Shown here: positions 1 to 8,870 of the stretch, in pieces
Position numbering within the stretch: the first letter of the stretch is position 1
How the letters are laid out: each line of letters opens with the position of its first letter
DNA from: Clostridia bacterium
GTDB taxonomy: Bacteria > Bacillota > Clostridia > Oscillospirales > Acutalibacteraceae
Direction of reading: 5' to 3'
DNA: 64,000 nt
Assembly (NCBI GenBank): GCA_017507805.1
Contig: JAFWAC010000034.1
Coordinates: 114,735 to 178,734 of the forward strand
Notes under the pieces: model-generated
Told to the model about the DNA's origin: nothing
Seen by the model: the letters and a program-made list of their open reading frames with translations, nothing else
Databases searched by the model: none
Translations under genes and position numbers: made by a program

Positions 1-1
1 A

Positions 2-2488
2 TTTTACGGTGACTTCAATGTTCAGCAAATTCCCTTTTATCAGGAATGTCACAGGGCTATCCGCGAGGGCAATATTTTCTGGAGCACCAACACCGATTTG
101 GGCGCCAATTTTATAGGCTCATACAGCTTTTATCTGTTGGGAAGCCCCTTCTTTTGGCTTACACTGCCCTTCCCCAACAGCTTTGTGCCATATCTGATGG
201 GACCGTTGCTTATACTTAAATTCGCCTGCGCGGCACTGACCTCTTATTTTTACATCCGCCGTTTCACGGCAACACCGCAGGCGGCAAGGCTTGGTGCTTT
301 GCTTTACGCCTTTTCGGGATTTTCGGTTTATAACATTTTCTTTAATCATTTCCATGAAGCAATCATTTTCTTTCCGTTGCTGTTGCTCTCATTTGAGCTG
401 CTTGTAACCGAAAACCGCCGTTTCTGCTTCGCACTTACGGTCTGTCTTTGCGCTATCTCTAACTATTTCTTTTTTTACGGAATGGTTGTATTCACCGTGA
501 TTTACTTCTTTGTAAGACTTTTCTCGGGCGCAATAAGGATGAAGCTTGCCCACTTTTTCACACTTTTGTTCGAGGCTTTTTTGGGGCTTGCGCTATCCGC
601 CGCAATGCTGTTACCGGTATTCTTTGCTATATCAAACAACTACCGCATTTCCGAAACCCTTATGGGTTGGAATGCGATTATGTACGGTAAAGAACAAATA
701 TACGCCAATGTTTTGCAATGCTTTTTCTTTCCTCCGGATATACCCGCCCGTCCGGTTTTCTTTCCGGGTGCGAATGTTAAATGGTCATCCTTAGGCGGTT
801 GGCTGCCGCTTTTCAGCACGGTGGGACTTTTTGTCTGGTTTTCAAACCGCCGCAAAAGCTGGCTTAAACGGATTATTGGTATTTCAATCTTTATGGCACT
901 TGTGCCCGTTCTTAACAGCGCATTTTATGCCTTTAACACCTCGTATTACGCCCGTTGGTTCTATATGCCCATATTAATGCTCTGTCTTGCCACCGTAACC
1001 CTTACAGAGGACAGCCGCGTTGATTGGTCGGGCGGCTTTAAATGGGTGTTTGGGATTACCCTTGCGGTCAGCCTTGTTATCGGCTTTTTCCCGCAGGAAA
1101 ACTCCGAGGAAAAGATAGAGCTTGGTCTTTTCTCACGCGGAAGCAGTGAAAGTGACTATTTTATGTACCTTTTCCGCTTTTGGGGTGCCTGCCTTATAGC
1201 CCTTTTGAGCCTTATTATACTGTGGTTTTTACTCAAAAAGCTAAAGAAAGACCGTCAAGGCTTTTACCGCCATGCCACCGTATGGGTGTGCCTTATCACA
1301 GTTTTATATGCCAATGTCTTTATTGCCTGCGGCAGATCCCACTCCTACGAAATAAAGGATGTTATGATTGACAGCCTCATAGAGGGTGAGGTTGACCTTG
1401 AGGATGACAGTGAATTCCGCGTTGACACCTATGATTGTGTGGATAACACCTCAATGTATTTAGGGTTTGACGGAATTAATGCGTTCCATTCGGTTGTACC
1501 GCCAAGTATATTTGAATTTTATGATTATATAGGGGTTGAACGGAGTGTTGCAAGCCGTCCCGATACTGATTACCCTGCCATAAGACCGCTGCTTTCGGTA
1601 AAATATCTGCTCAACCGCAAGGACGGTGACAGCTTTGTCGATACCGATACCCACGAAACCGAAATGCCGGGCTATACCTACCTTAAAACCTCCGGCGGAT
1701 ACTATGCCTATCAAAACGATAACTATATCCCCTACGGTTTCTCCTATGATTACTGTATGAGCTATGCTTTTTGTGACAGCTATTCGGGAAACAGCCGCGC
1801 TGCACTTATGCTCAAGGCTATTTTGCTTACCGATGAACAACTGAGTAAATACGGACATTTGTTTGAAAACATTGAGAATGAAAATGTCCCCTATTACAGC
1901 ACAGAGGAAACCTCTCTTTCGGTCACAGACGAGGCTATGGCATACGATTCTGCCCGTTTAGCAGAAACCTCTGCCGAATATTTTGCCTTTGATAACCAGG
2001 GCTTTACGGCAAGGGTAAACCGCGAAAAGGAAACCTTGGTATTTTTCTCTGTCCCCTATGACGAGGGCTGGTCAGCGACAGTAAACGGCAAAAAGGCAGA
2101 AATTGAAAAGGTTAATGCAGGCTTTATGGCAGTTAAAGTAGATGCAGGAAAGAGTGACATCCGCTTTAATTATATGACACCGGGGCTTATAGACGGTCTT
2201 AAAATAACCGTTTTAGCCGCCGCTGTGTTACTGCTTTATATTATAATATTCACAATTTATAATGCCAAGCGTCCCCGCAATATAATCTACCCCGAAGGTG
2301 AAATTCTTTTAAAGGAGTGGCTCACGCGCAGAGCTGAGGAGCAAAGACAGGAAGATCAGAAACGATCGGAAAAGCCCGCAAGTATTCTTGACGATGACCC
2401 CGATATTACAATCCCAAAAATAAACAACGGATTTAACGGCGGCTTTAAAATAGATACCGATATTTTGGACGGTGGAACAAAGGAGTAA
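2..2488 (+). CDS. YfhO family membrane protein, 5' truncated by window edge
   Basis: The reading frame is open from base 2 with no start codon that looks real, so the gene begins upstream. The first in-frame residues (FYGDFNVQQIPFYQ) match the luminal start region of YfhO-type proteins, and an internal TTG at 98 is not a convincing start. Many hydrophobic helices fill the first half. A long non-membrane domain follows, ending in a motif like YDEGWSATVNG and a last TM helix near 2190-2260, then a charged cytosolic tail. Family knowledge: YfhO proteins are multi-pass enzymes linked to glycosylation of lipoteichoic acid or other surface polymers in Gram-positives. Substrate is unknown here. Family call is confident; role is inferred. 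Confidence 0.85.
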   Translation, partial: FYGDFNVQQIPFYQECHRAIREGNIFWSTNTDLGANFIGSYSFYLLGSPFFWLTLPFPNSFVPYLMGPLLILKFACAALTSYFYIRRFTATPQAARLGALLYAFSGFSVYNIFFNHFHEAIIFFPLLLLSFELLVTENRRFCFALTVCLCAISNYFFFYGMVVFTVIYFFVRLFSGAIRMKLAHFFTLLFEAFLGLALSAAMLLPVFFAISNNYRISETLMGWNAIMYGKEQIYANVLQCFFFPPDIPARPVFFPGANVKWSSLGGWLPLFSTVGLFVWFSNRRKSWLKRIIGISIFMALVPVLNSAFYAFNTSYYARWFYMPILMLCLATVTLTEDSRVDWSGGFKWVFGITLAVSLVIGFFPQENSEEKIELGLFSRGSSESDYFMYLFRFWGACLIALLSLIILWFLLKKLKKDRQGFYRHATVWVCLITVLYANVFIACGRSHSYEIKDVMIDSLIEGEVDLEDDSEFRVDTYDCVDNTSMYLGFDGINAFHSVVPPSIFEFYDYIGVERSVASRPDTDYPAIRPLLSVKYLLNRKDGDSFVDTDTHETEMPGYTYLKTSGGYYAYQNDNYIPYGFSYDYCMSYAFCDSYSGNSRAALMLKAILLTDEQLSKYGHLFENIENENVPYYSTEETSLSVTDEAMAYDSARLAETSAEYFAFDNQGFTARVNREKETLVFFSVPYDEGWSATVNGKKAEIEKVNAGFMAVKVDAGKSDIRFNYMTPGLIDGLKITVLAAAVLLLYIIIFTIYNAKRPRNIIYPEGEILLKEWLTRRAEEQRQEDQKRSEKPASILDDDPDITIPKINNGFNGGFKIDTDILDGGTKE

Positions 2489-2494
2489 TGGGGC

Positions 2495-2523
2495 TTGTAA
2501 ATCGCTGAAAAATATGCTACAAT
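2495..2523 (+). promoter_or_regulatory. Predicted sigma-A promoter for trpS
   Basis: TTGTAA at 2495-2500, a 17-base spacer and TACAAT at 2518-2523 lie just after the yfhO-like stop and 35 bases before trpS. Four of six -35 and five of six -10 bases match consensus. It would drive trpS-holB-ricT independently of the upstream gene. Confidence 0.55.
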
Positions 2524-2557
2524 AATAGAATAAACTGAAATAAGGCGTGATACTTTT

Positions 2558-3568
2558 ATGTGCGAAGAAAATATAAATGCGGCACCAAAGCGGGTGCTTA
2601 GCTGTATACAACCAAGCGGTATGCTAACCCTTGGTAATTACTTGGGTGCCCTTAAAAATTGGGTTGCCATGCAGGAGGAGTTTGACTGCACCTTTGCCGT
2701 GGCAGACCTCCATGCTATAACCGTCCGTCAGGAGCCGGCGGCGCTGCGTTCACAGATTTACTCTACCTATGCCATTTTACTTGCTCTTGGAATAGACCCC
2801 GAGAAAAACACAGTTTTCATTCAGTCCCATGTGCCGGAGCATACTGCCCTTTCGTGGTTGCTTTCCTGCAACACACAGTTCGGTGAAATGTCCCGTATGA
2901 CACAGTTTAAGGATAAATCGGCAAAGCACCCCGAAAATGTGAATGTCGGTCTCTTTTCGTATCCCGTTCTCATGGCGGCAGATATTTTGCTTTACAAGCC
3001 GGATTTTGTTCCTGTTGGAGCCGACCAGAAGCAGCATTTGGAAATTGCGCGTGACATAGCAATCCGCTTTAACAATAAATACGGTGATATTTTCACTGTA
3101 CCTGAGCCTTATATTCCCAAAGCAGGTGCGAGAATTATGTCACTGCAGGACCCTGCTAAAAAGATGTCCAAGTCGGACGACAACCAAAATTCATGGGTTG
3201 CGATACTTGACAGCAAGGATGATATTATAAGAAAATTCAAGCGTGCCGTTACCGATTCTGACGCTGTGGTACGAATGGCAGACGATAAGCCCGGAATTTC
3301 AAACCTTATCACAATTTATTCCGCCGTTACCGACAAGACCGTAGCAGAGGTTGAACGCGAGTTTGAAGGCAAGGGCTACGGTGACTTCAAATTAGCTGTG
3401 GGCGAGGCTGTCGCCGATACCTTAGCTCCCATAAAACAGCGTTATGACGAGATAATAAAGGACAAAAAAGCCTTGGAAACTCTTTACAAGGAGGGCGCCC
3501 AAAAGGCAGAGTATGTTGCAAGAAAGACCTACTTTAAGGCTATGAAAAAGGTCGGTTTTGTGCTATGA
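2558..3568 (+). CDS. trpS: Tryptophanyl-tRNA synthetase
   Basis: Charges tRNA-Trp with tryptophan in the cytosol. The 336-residue length is typical of bacterial TrpS. The class I nucleotide-binding signature appears as PSGMLTLGNY near residue 20 (TLGN replaces HIGH), and the second signature as KKMSKSDDN near residue 200. ATG at 2558 is preceded by AAGGCGTGA. The stop overlaps the start of holB by four bases (ATGA), so the two are probably translationally coupled. No T-box precedes it, so any control by tryptophan is not visible here. Confidence 0.96.
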   Translation: MCEENINAAPKRVLSCIQPSGMLTLGNYLGALKNWVAMQEEFDCTFAVADLHAITVRQEPAALRSQIYSTYAILLALGIDPEKNTVFIQSHVPEHTALSWLLSCNTQFGEMSRMTQFKDKSAKHPENVNVGLFSYPVLMAADILLYKPDFVPVGADQKQHLEIARDIAIRFNNKYGDIFTVPEPYIPKAGARIMSLQDPAKKMSKSDDNQNSWVAILDSKDDIIRKFKRAVTDSDAVVRMADDKPGISNLITIYSAVTDKTVAEVEREFEGKGYGDFKLAVGEAVADTLAPIKQRYDEIIKDKKALETLYKEGAQKAEYVARKTYFKAMKKVGFVL

Positions 3569-4491
3569 GCTTTCCCCTTGCAGGAAATAAGAACATACAG
3601 CAGTCAGTAACAAACTCAATAAAGGAAAACCGGCTGCCCCACGCCATTATAATTGAGGGCGATCTCGGCACCGGAAGACATACACTTGCGGGCTTTATTG
3701 CTGCCGCCGCCGTTTGTGGGGGCGCAAATCCCCCTTGCGGTATATGCAAGGACTGCAGAATGGCATCGGGCGGAAACCACCCTGACATTACGGTCACTGC
3801 CCCCGATGAAGGCAAAAAAAATATTGCGGTAGCCCAAATCAGACAGCTTAAAGGCGAAACCGCCATAAAGCCGCACCAGGCTGAACGCAGAGTTTTTATA
3901 ATAGATTTTGCGGATACTATGAATGTGCAATCCCAAAATGCACTTTTAAAGGTGCTTGAGGAGCCGCCGGGACCTGTGATGTTTATTCTGATTGCCGAAA
4001 CAAAGGCGGCTTTGCTTGAAACTGTGATTTCCCGTTGCGTGGTGCTCACCCTTAATCCACCCGAAACGGACGAAGCCTTTAACTATATTTCGCAAAATCA
4101 CAGCTTCCCGACCGAGGATATAAAAGCGGCGCTCGAAAGCTCGCAAAACAACATTGGAAAAGCCCTTTTATTGCTTGCAGGCTCTGAGGATGATAAAATC
4201 TCCCTTGCGGCAAAAAGCTTTGTTTCCGAAATGCAAAAACGCAACCTTTGGGGAATGCTTTCGGCAACAGCCACAGCAGAGAAAAGCCGTTTGGAGGCTG
4301 ACCGCTTTTTCAAGGCTTTAAAGCTGGAAATTTCCGAAAATCTGCGTAAAAAGCCGCACGGACACAGCGCTCAGGCATTGTCAAAATTTTATACAGAGCT
4401 TTGCGGGCTTGAAAAAAGCCTTGCGCTTAATATCAATTTATCACTTTTGTTCTGCACCTTAGTAAGTAAAGCGGCAGAAACGGTTAAATAA
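3565..4491 (+). CDS. holB: DNA polymerase III delta' subunit
   Basis: Clamp-loader subunit that helps place the sliding clamp on DNA. The N-terminal AAA+ fold shows a degenerate P-loop (GDLGTGRHTLAG, Lys replaced by Arg), as is usual for delta'. A zinc module CGICKDC with a nearby HPD lies at about residues 50-70, and the segment QNALLKVLEEPPG is characteristic of the family. Length 308 residues fits. The ATG overlaps the trpS stop by four bases. The next gene is ricT, the same order as holB-yaaT of Bacillus subtilis, which supports the call. Confidence 0.93.
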   Translation: MSFPLAGNKNIQQSVTNSIKENRLPHAIIIEGDLGTGRHTLAGFIAAAAVCGGANPPCGICKDCRMASGGNHPDITVTAPDEGKKNIAVAQIRQLKGETAIKPHQAERRVFIIDFADTMNVQSQNALLKVLEEPPGPVMFILIAETKAALLETVISRCVVLTLNPPETDEAFNYISQNHSFPTEDIKAALESSQNNIGKALLLLAGSEDDKISLAAKSFVSEMQKRNLWGMLSATATAEKSRLEADRFFKALKLEISENLRKKPHGHSAQALSKFYTELCGLEKSLALNINLSLLFCTLVSKAAETVK

Positions 4492-4508
4492 CCTATTTGG
4501 AGGTTCTT

Positions 4509-5342
4509 ATGACAGAGGTTATATCTGTAAAATTCAAAGACAGCGGTAAAAATTATTATTTTGATCCTAACGGTAATACCGTTAATGTTGGTGACAAAAT
4601 AATTATTGAAATGCAAAGCGGTAAGGAAATGGGTACCGTAAGCATGGGAGTTCATTCGGTAAACGATGAGGATATCGTTCAGCCCTTGCGGAAAATGTTG
4701 CGCAAGGCTACCGAAAAGGATTTTAAAAAATTAGAGGAAAACAAAGAAAAAGAAAAGGAAGCCCTTGCCGTTTGTGAGGAAATGGTTGCCGCACATAAGC
4801 TTGAAATGAAGCTGGTTGATGCGGAGTATTCATTTGACGGCGGCAGAATTCTTTTCTTTTTCACCGCAGACGGCAGAATAGACTTCCGCGAGCTTGTTAA
4901 AGACCTTGCGGCGCATTTTCACACCCGAATCGAACTGAGACAAATCGGCGTAAGAGACGAGGCAAAAATGCTCGGAGGTATTGGTGTTTGCGGTCAGCCG
5001 TACTGTTGTAAGCAATTTTTAAATGACTTCCAGACGGTTTCCATAAAAATGGCAAAGGAGCAGGGGCTTTCCCTTAACCCCACAAAGGTTTCGGGAAGCT
5101 GTGGCAGGCTTATGTGCTGTCTCAAATATGAGCAGGATTCCTATGAGAAACTGCGTGCCATGACACCGAGTGTCGGAGCAGTTGTTAAGACACCCGAAGG
5201 ACTTGCCACTGTTGTGGATGTAAACCTTGTTACGGGCAACCTTTTAGTAAAGCTTAACGATACTGACGGTATTCCCTTTAAAATTCACCGTGACGATGTG
5301 AAGCCGCCTCACCGCCCCAAGCACAAGCGTGACGAAAAATAA
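4509..5342 (+). CDS. ricT: PSP1-domain protein RicT (YaaT) family
   Basis: In Bacillus the RicT/RicA/RicF complex modulates RNase Y-dependent RNA processing and phosphorelay signalling. The conserved core is visible: GGIGVCGQPYCCKQF near residue 155 and SGSCGRLMCCLKYE near residue 195, cysteine clusters thought to help hold iron-sulfur clusters in the complex. ATG at 4509 was chosen over the in-frame TTG at 4497 because TTGGAGGT sits at the right distance upstream. It is 17 bases from holB, a conserved Firmicutes neighbourhood. No ricA or ricF is seen in the window. Confidence 0.92.
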   Translation: MTEVISVKFKDSGKNYYFDPNGNTVNVGDKIIIEMQSGKEMGTVSMGVHSVNDEDIVQPLRKMLRKATEKDFKKLEENKEKEKEALAVCEEMVAAHKLEMKLVDAEYSFDGGRILFFFTADGRIDFRELVKDLAAHFHTRIELRQIGVRDEAKMLGGIGVCGQPYCCKQFLNDFQTVSIKMAKEQGLSLNPTKVSGSCGRLMCCLKYEQDSYEKLRAMTPSVGAVVKTPEGLATVVDVNLVTGNLLVKLNDTDGIPFKIHRDDVKPPHRPKHKRDEK

Positions 5343-5365
5343 ATTTATCTCAGAGGTTAGGCTTT

Positions 5366-6145
5366 ATGAATTATTGGACTCAGTCTCCCGGCAATATTTT
5401 CGTTGCCGCACACAGGGGATGGCGCTCTGCATATCCTGAAAATACCCTTGCCGCATTCAAAGCCGCTTTAGAAATCGGTGTAGATCAGCTTGAAACCGAT
5501 GTTCGCATGACAAAGGACGGCGTGCTTGTACTCATTCACGATGAAACGGTTGACCGCACTACAAACGGCAACGGCAGGGTATGTGATTTTACCTTTGAGG
5601 AATTGCGCCGCCTTGATGCCGGAAACGGCACTCAAATTCCAACCCTGACAGAATTCATGGAGCTTGTAAAGAAATACCCTGATATTACTATTGATATAGA
5701 ATTAAAGGAATATCCCTTTCCGGGGATTGAAGCCCGTTCTTATGATATTTGTGACCGGGTTCTTGCGCTTGTGGATTCTTACGGCTTTAATGACCGTTGT
5801 ATCATAAACACACTTAATGCAAGACTGCACGAATATATAAAGAAAAAATATGGCAACAAGTATAAACAGCATGTTTTTTATCCGCTTCGCATAATGGGTG
5901 AGTACACAAAAAATCCTTATGAATATGCTTACTGCACCTGCATTTTTGGAATACATCAGGGCAAAGTAACGGTTGATGAGGTCAAGCGACTTCATGAGCA
6001 GACAGGCATCCGTATATGGGCGGGAGCCTATGTAAAGGATGAGGCTTCCGTTGACCTTGCCATTGCAATGGGTGCAGAGCTTATCACTTGCGACAATCCC
6101 GACACAGTGCTTGAAATTTTACGCAAAAAAAGGCTACATAAATAG
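5366..6145 (+). CDS. Glycerophosphodiester phosphodiesterase
   Basis: A 259-residue TIM-barrel GDPD enzyme predicted to hydrolyse glycerophosphodiesters to glycerol 3-phosphate and an alcohol. The catalytic block is intact: HRGWRSAYPENT near residue 17 and ETDVRMTKDGVLVLIHDE near residue 42, giving the two His and the metal-binding Glu/Asp. ITCDNPD near the end is also typical. There is no signal peptide, so the enzyme should be cytosolic. It follows ricT by 23 bases with an RBS (CAGAGGTTAGG) and is closed by a strong hairpin terminator. Substrate within the family is not determinable. Confidence 0.93.
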   Translation: MNYWTQSPGNIFVAAHRGWRSAYPENTLAAFKAALEIGVDQLETDVRMTKDGVLVLIHDETVDRTTNGNGRVCDFTFEELRRLDAGNGTQIPTLTEFMELVKKYPDITIDIELKEYPFPGIEARSYDICDRVLALVDSYGFNDRCIINTLNARLHEYIKKKYGNKYKQHVFYPLRIMGEYTKNPYEYAYCTCIFGIHQGKVTVDEVKRLHEQTGIRIWAGAYVKDEASVDLAIAMGAELITCDNPDTVLEILRKKRLHK

Positions 6146-6148
6146 CAC

Positions 6149-6189
6149 AAATCCCGTAATCACTTCAATTACAAGTGATTACGGGATTT
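6149..6189. terminator. Bidirectional intrinsic terminator
   Basis: A perfect 17-bp inverted repeat (arms 6149-6165 and 6173-6189, AAATCCCGTAATCACTT) with a 7-base loop and T-rich flanks lies between convergent genes (GDPD on + and the SIS gene on -). It can serve both strands. Confidence 0.92.
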
Positions 6190-6198
6190 TATAATTTT

Positions 6199-6825
6199 TT
6201 ATTTATCAAAAAAATATTCCTCAACCGCCGCGCAAAGATAATGGTAAACCGGCATATGCAATTCCTGAATTTTGAAGGTTTCGGTTTCGGGAACACAGAT
6301 GCAAATATCCGAAACGGATTTGAGCTTGCCGCCCGTTTTACCCGTAAGCCCGATAACCTTAATGCCAAGACCTTTGGCAACCTTTACCGCGCCGTAAACA
6401 TTTTTGGAGTTGCCCGAAGTGCTTATACCAATAAGTATATCGTTTTCATTTGCAAGTGATATCAAGGGCTGAGCATAGATAAGCTCAGGGTCAACATCGT
6501 TACAAAATGCAGAATTAAGGGCTGTTATTGACGGCAGTGCTATTGCAGGCAGACCACCCTGCAGTTTATTTAACAGCTCATCGTCCAAAAGGGCACAATT
6601 CTGCTTCATTTCAGCCTTTTTTTCATCATTTAAGGGGCGCAGCTTTAAAAATCCCTTCATAAGCTCACCCACAATGTGGTCTGAATCTGCACAGCTACCG
6701 CCATTGCCGCAAATAAGAAGCTTGCCGCCTTTGTTGTAGCAATCAATAATTGCATCCTTTGCCTTTTCAATTTCCCCGACACCGGCTTCTAATACCGGAT
6801 AGCGTTTTACTAATTCCTTAAGCAT
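6199..6825 (-). CDS. SIS-domain sugar-phosphate isomerase, GmhA-like
   Basis: A 208-residue SIS protein resembling sedoheptulose-7-phosphate isomerases. Visible motifs are LLICGNGGSCADSDH near residue 40 (GxGGSxAxxxH) and ISTSGNSKNV near 135, the phosphosugar-binding loops. ELHMPVYHYLC near the end matches the C-terminal helix of GmhA. ATG at 6825 was chosen because of the GAGGGAAAG RBS; a longer frame start would run into the ROK gene. It lies 10 bases after a ROK kinase gene, suggesting joint action on a phosphorylated sugar. No other heptose genes are present, so a true heptose role is uncertain. Confidence 0.85.
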   Translation of the reverse strand: MLKELVKRYPVLEAGVGEIEKAKDAIIDCYNKGGKLLICGNGGSCADSDHIVGELMKGFLKLRPLNDEKKAEMKQNCALLDDELLNKLQGGLPAIALPSITALNSAFCNDVDPELIYAQPLISLANENDILIGISTSGNSKNVYGAVKVAKGLGIKVIGLTGKTGGKLKSVSDICICVPETETFKIQELHMPVYHYLCAAVEEYFFDK

Positions 6826-6835
6826 ATTCTTTCCC

Positions 6836-7792
6836 TCACAGTAACGCCGTTGCAACAGCGGCATAGTCTCCTATTTTTTCACCTAAAGCGGCAGGTAAAA
6901 CCCTGCAACAGCCTGCCGAAATACTCAGAGCTTCCCTTTCAATTACCCTCTTGGCAGGCTCCCAAAGCAAACTATGACTTCGGGCAAAAACACTGCCTAT
7001 TACAATCACTTCGGGGTTTAACAAATCTATAATTATCGAAAGTCCTTTTCCAAGATATTCTCCGCAAACGGCATAAACCTCTATTGCGGTTTGGTCACCC
7101 TCCATTGCCGCATCGGCAACGGTTTTAGCGGTAACATCTGCTTGCGACATTCCTTTTTTGAAATACAGCGGATATTCACCGCGCTGTACCCTCTCCAAAG
7201 CCTTGGTATAACCCAATTGCGCTATACCGTTACCGCTGCAGAAGCCCTCAAAGGAGCCTGCCTTACCGTAACCCACGGGGCCAAAATTATCGAGCCTTAT
7301 ATGCCCTAATTCGCCGGCGTTATCGTTTGTACCGCTATAAAGTCTGCCGTCAAGAATAAGCCCTGCGCCAAGGCCTGTCCCAAAGGTCATAAAAACAAGA
7401 TTGTCACAGCCCTTTCCCGCACCGAATTTCCATTCGGCAACCGCGCAGGCGTTAGCATCATTCTGAAGCTTGGTGGGCACACCGTAATGCTCCTCAATCT
7501 GTTTCACGATTTCAATCTTGTCCCACCCGGGCAGATTTGGCGGAGACATAATAATTCCTCTTTTAGAATCAAGCGGACCTCCACAGGAAATACCGATGGC
7601 ATCCGGCCCTTGCTCTATTATTCCGTCTGCCATGCAGATAAGCTTTTCTATCATTTTTTCGGGGCTTAAATTAAGGTCGGTGGGACATTTTTCCTTTTTC
7701 AAAAGCTCTATTTTCTCGCCGTCCCACAAAGCGGTTATCACAGCGCATTTGGTTCCGCCTATATCAAATCCCAAAATCATTCTTTTATCCAT
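6836..7792 (-). CDS. ROK family sugar kinase
   Basis: Predicted ATP-dependent kinase of a hexose or related sugar, 318 residues. The N-terminal phosphate loop GFDIGGTKCAV and the central FMTFGTGLGAGLILDG are clear. The GHIRLD motif is followed by GPVGYGKAGSFEGFCSG in place of the usual CxCGxxGCxE zinc site, so this belongs to a zinc-less branch. ATG at 7792 was preferred over the longer frame because it has AAGGGGTGT upstream and sits 13 bases after ddh. Operon: ddh, this kinase, SIS isomerase. Substrate is unknown. A ROK repressor is unlikely because there is no N-terminal helix-turn-helix. Confidence 0.87.
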   Translation of the reverse strand: MDKRMILGFDIGGTKCAVITALWDGEKIELLKKEKCPTDLNLSPEKMIEKLICMADGIIEQGPDAIGISCGGPLDSKRGIIMSPPNLPGWDKIEIVKQIEEHYGVPTKLQNDANACAVAEWKFGAGKGCDNLVFMTFGTGLGAGLILDGRLYSGTNDNAGELGHIRLDNFGPVGYGKAGSFEGFCSGNGIAQLGYTKALERVQRGEYPLYFKKGMSQADVTAKTVADAAMEGDQTAIEVYAVCGEYLGKGLSIIIDLLNPEVIVIGSVFARSHSLLWEPAKRVIEREALSISAGCCRVLPAALGEKIGDYAAVATALL

Positions 7793-7805
7793 AAGACACC
7801 CCTTA

Positions 7806-8792
7806 TCAAAGCAATGTTGCGCGTATTTCCTCATCCGACAACAGGGTGAGCATTGCAGGCGCTATATCAAAGACTGTTTTGCAACCGCTGTCACCCTTGA
7901 GCGCCAGCTTATAGGCGGCTCGCGCATAGGCGGCAATAACGCTTGCAGTAAATTCGGGATTGGAGTCAAGCTTTAAGCTGTACTCAATAATATGGGAATT
8001 TTCACCATTCATACCTGTTTTACCCGAGCGTATAACAAAACCGCCGTGGGGTATTCCGCTGTGATTAAGGCGAAGCTCCTCTGCTGTGATAAAGTGAACG
8101 GTCGTATCATAATCGGCAAAATAATTTGGCATATTTTTAATTTCTGCCTCTATTCTCGCCTTGTCAGCACCCTCGGCAACTACAACAAAGCATTCTCGTA
8201 AATGCTTTTGTCTTGTAGTAAGCTCAGGGTTTGAGCCACTGCGCACTGCTTCAAGCGCGGCTTCAACCGGAATTGTATACTGTTTTGCGTCAAGCACACC
8301 CTCAATTCTGCGTATCGCATCGGAGTGACCTTGACTTACCCCCTTGCCCCAGAAGGTGTAATCCCTGCCGTTTGGCAAAACCGCCGAAGCGTAAAGGCGG
8401 TTAAGCGAGAACATACCCGGATCCCAACCGCTTGAAATAATTGCAACATTTCCGTTTGCTCTTGCAGCGGTGTCCACATTTTCAAAATGCTCGGGTATTT
8501 TTGCGTGGGTGTCAAAGCTGTCAACAACATTGAAATACCTTGCATATTCGGGAGTTTGAACCGGCAGGTCGGTAGCACTTCCTCCGCAGAGAATAAGAAC
8601 ATCGATTTTTTCTTTAAAATCAAGCGCCTTATCAATATGATAAACCCCGACACCGTCCGTCAAAATCCTGACCGTTTCGGGCGGTCGCCTTGTGAAAACG
8701 GCAACAAGCTCCATATCGCTGTTTTGAGCGATTGCACATTCAATGCCTCTGCCGAGGTTTCCGTAACCCATAATACCGATTTTAATGCTCAT
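7806..8792 (-). CDS. ddh: meso-Diaminopimelate D-dehydrogenase
   Basis: NADPH-dependent enzyme interconverting tetrahydrodipicolinate and meso-diaminopimelate for lysine and peptidoglycan synthesis. The N-terminal Rossmann motif GIMGYGNLGRG is clear. SSGWDPGMFSLNR near residue 120, FWGKGVSQGHSDAIRR near 145 and NHSGIPHGGFVIR near 240 are hallmark Ddh segments. The 328-residue length fits. ATG at 8792 has GGGAGGC seven bases upstream. It is the first gene of a three-gene run with ROK and SIS genes. A promoter-like pair lies at 8821-8850. Confidence 0.95.
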   Translation of the reverse strand: MSIKIGIMGYGNLGRGIECAIAQNSDMELVAVFTRRPPETVRILTDGVGVYHIDKALDFKEKIDVLILCGGSATDLPVQTPEYARYFNVVDSFDTHAKIPEHFENVDTAARANGNVAIISSGWDPGMFSLNRLYASAVLPNGRDYTFWGKGVSQGHSDAIRRIEGVLDAKQYTIPVEAALEAVRSGSNPELTTRQKHLRECFVVVAEGADKARIEAEIKNMPNYFADYDTTVHFITAEELRLNHSGIPHGGFVIRSGKTGMNGENSHIIEYSLKLDSNPEFTASVIAAYARAAYKLALKGDSGCKTVFDIAPAMLTLLSDEEIRATLL

Positions 8793-8820
8793 AAAAAAGC
8801 CTCCCACAAAGAATACAATT

Positions 8821-8850
8821 ATTTTACCACAAAACACAGCTTGGTTGCAA
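8821..8850 (-). promoter_or_regulatory. Possible promoter of the ddh operon
   Basis: On the minus strand TTGCAA (8845-8850) and TAAAAT (8821-8826) are separated by 18 bases, upstream of the ddh start at 8792. The match is moderate and the -35 is weak. Confidence 0.4.
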
Positions 8851-8870
8851 TACCTTAATACAAAAAAGAG

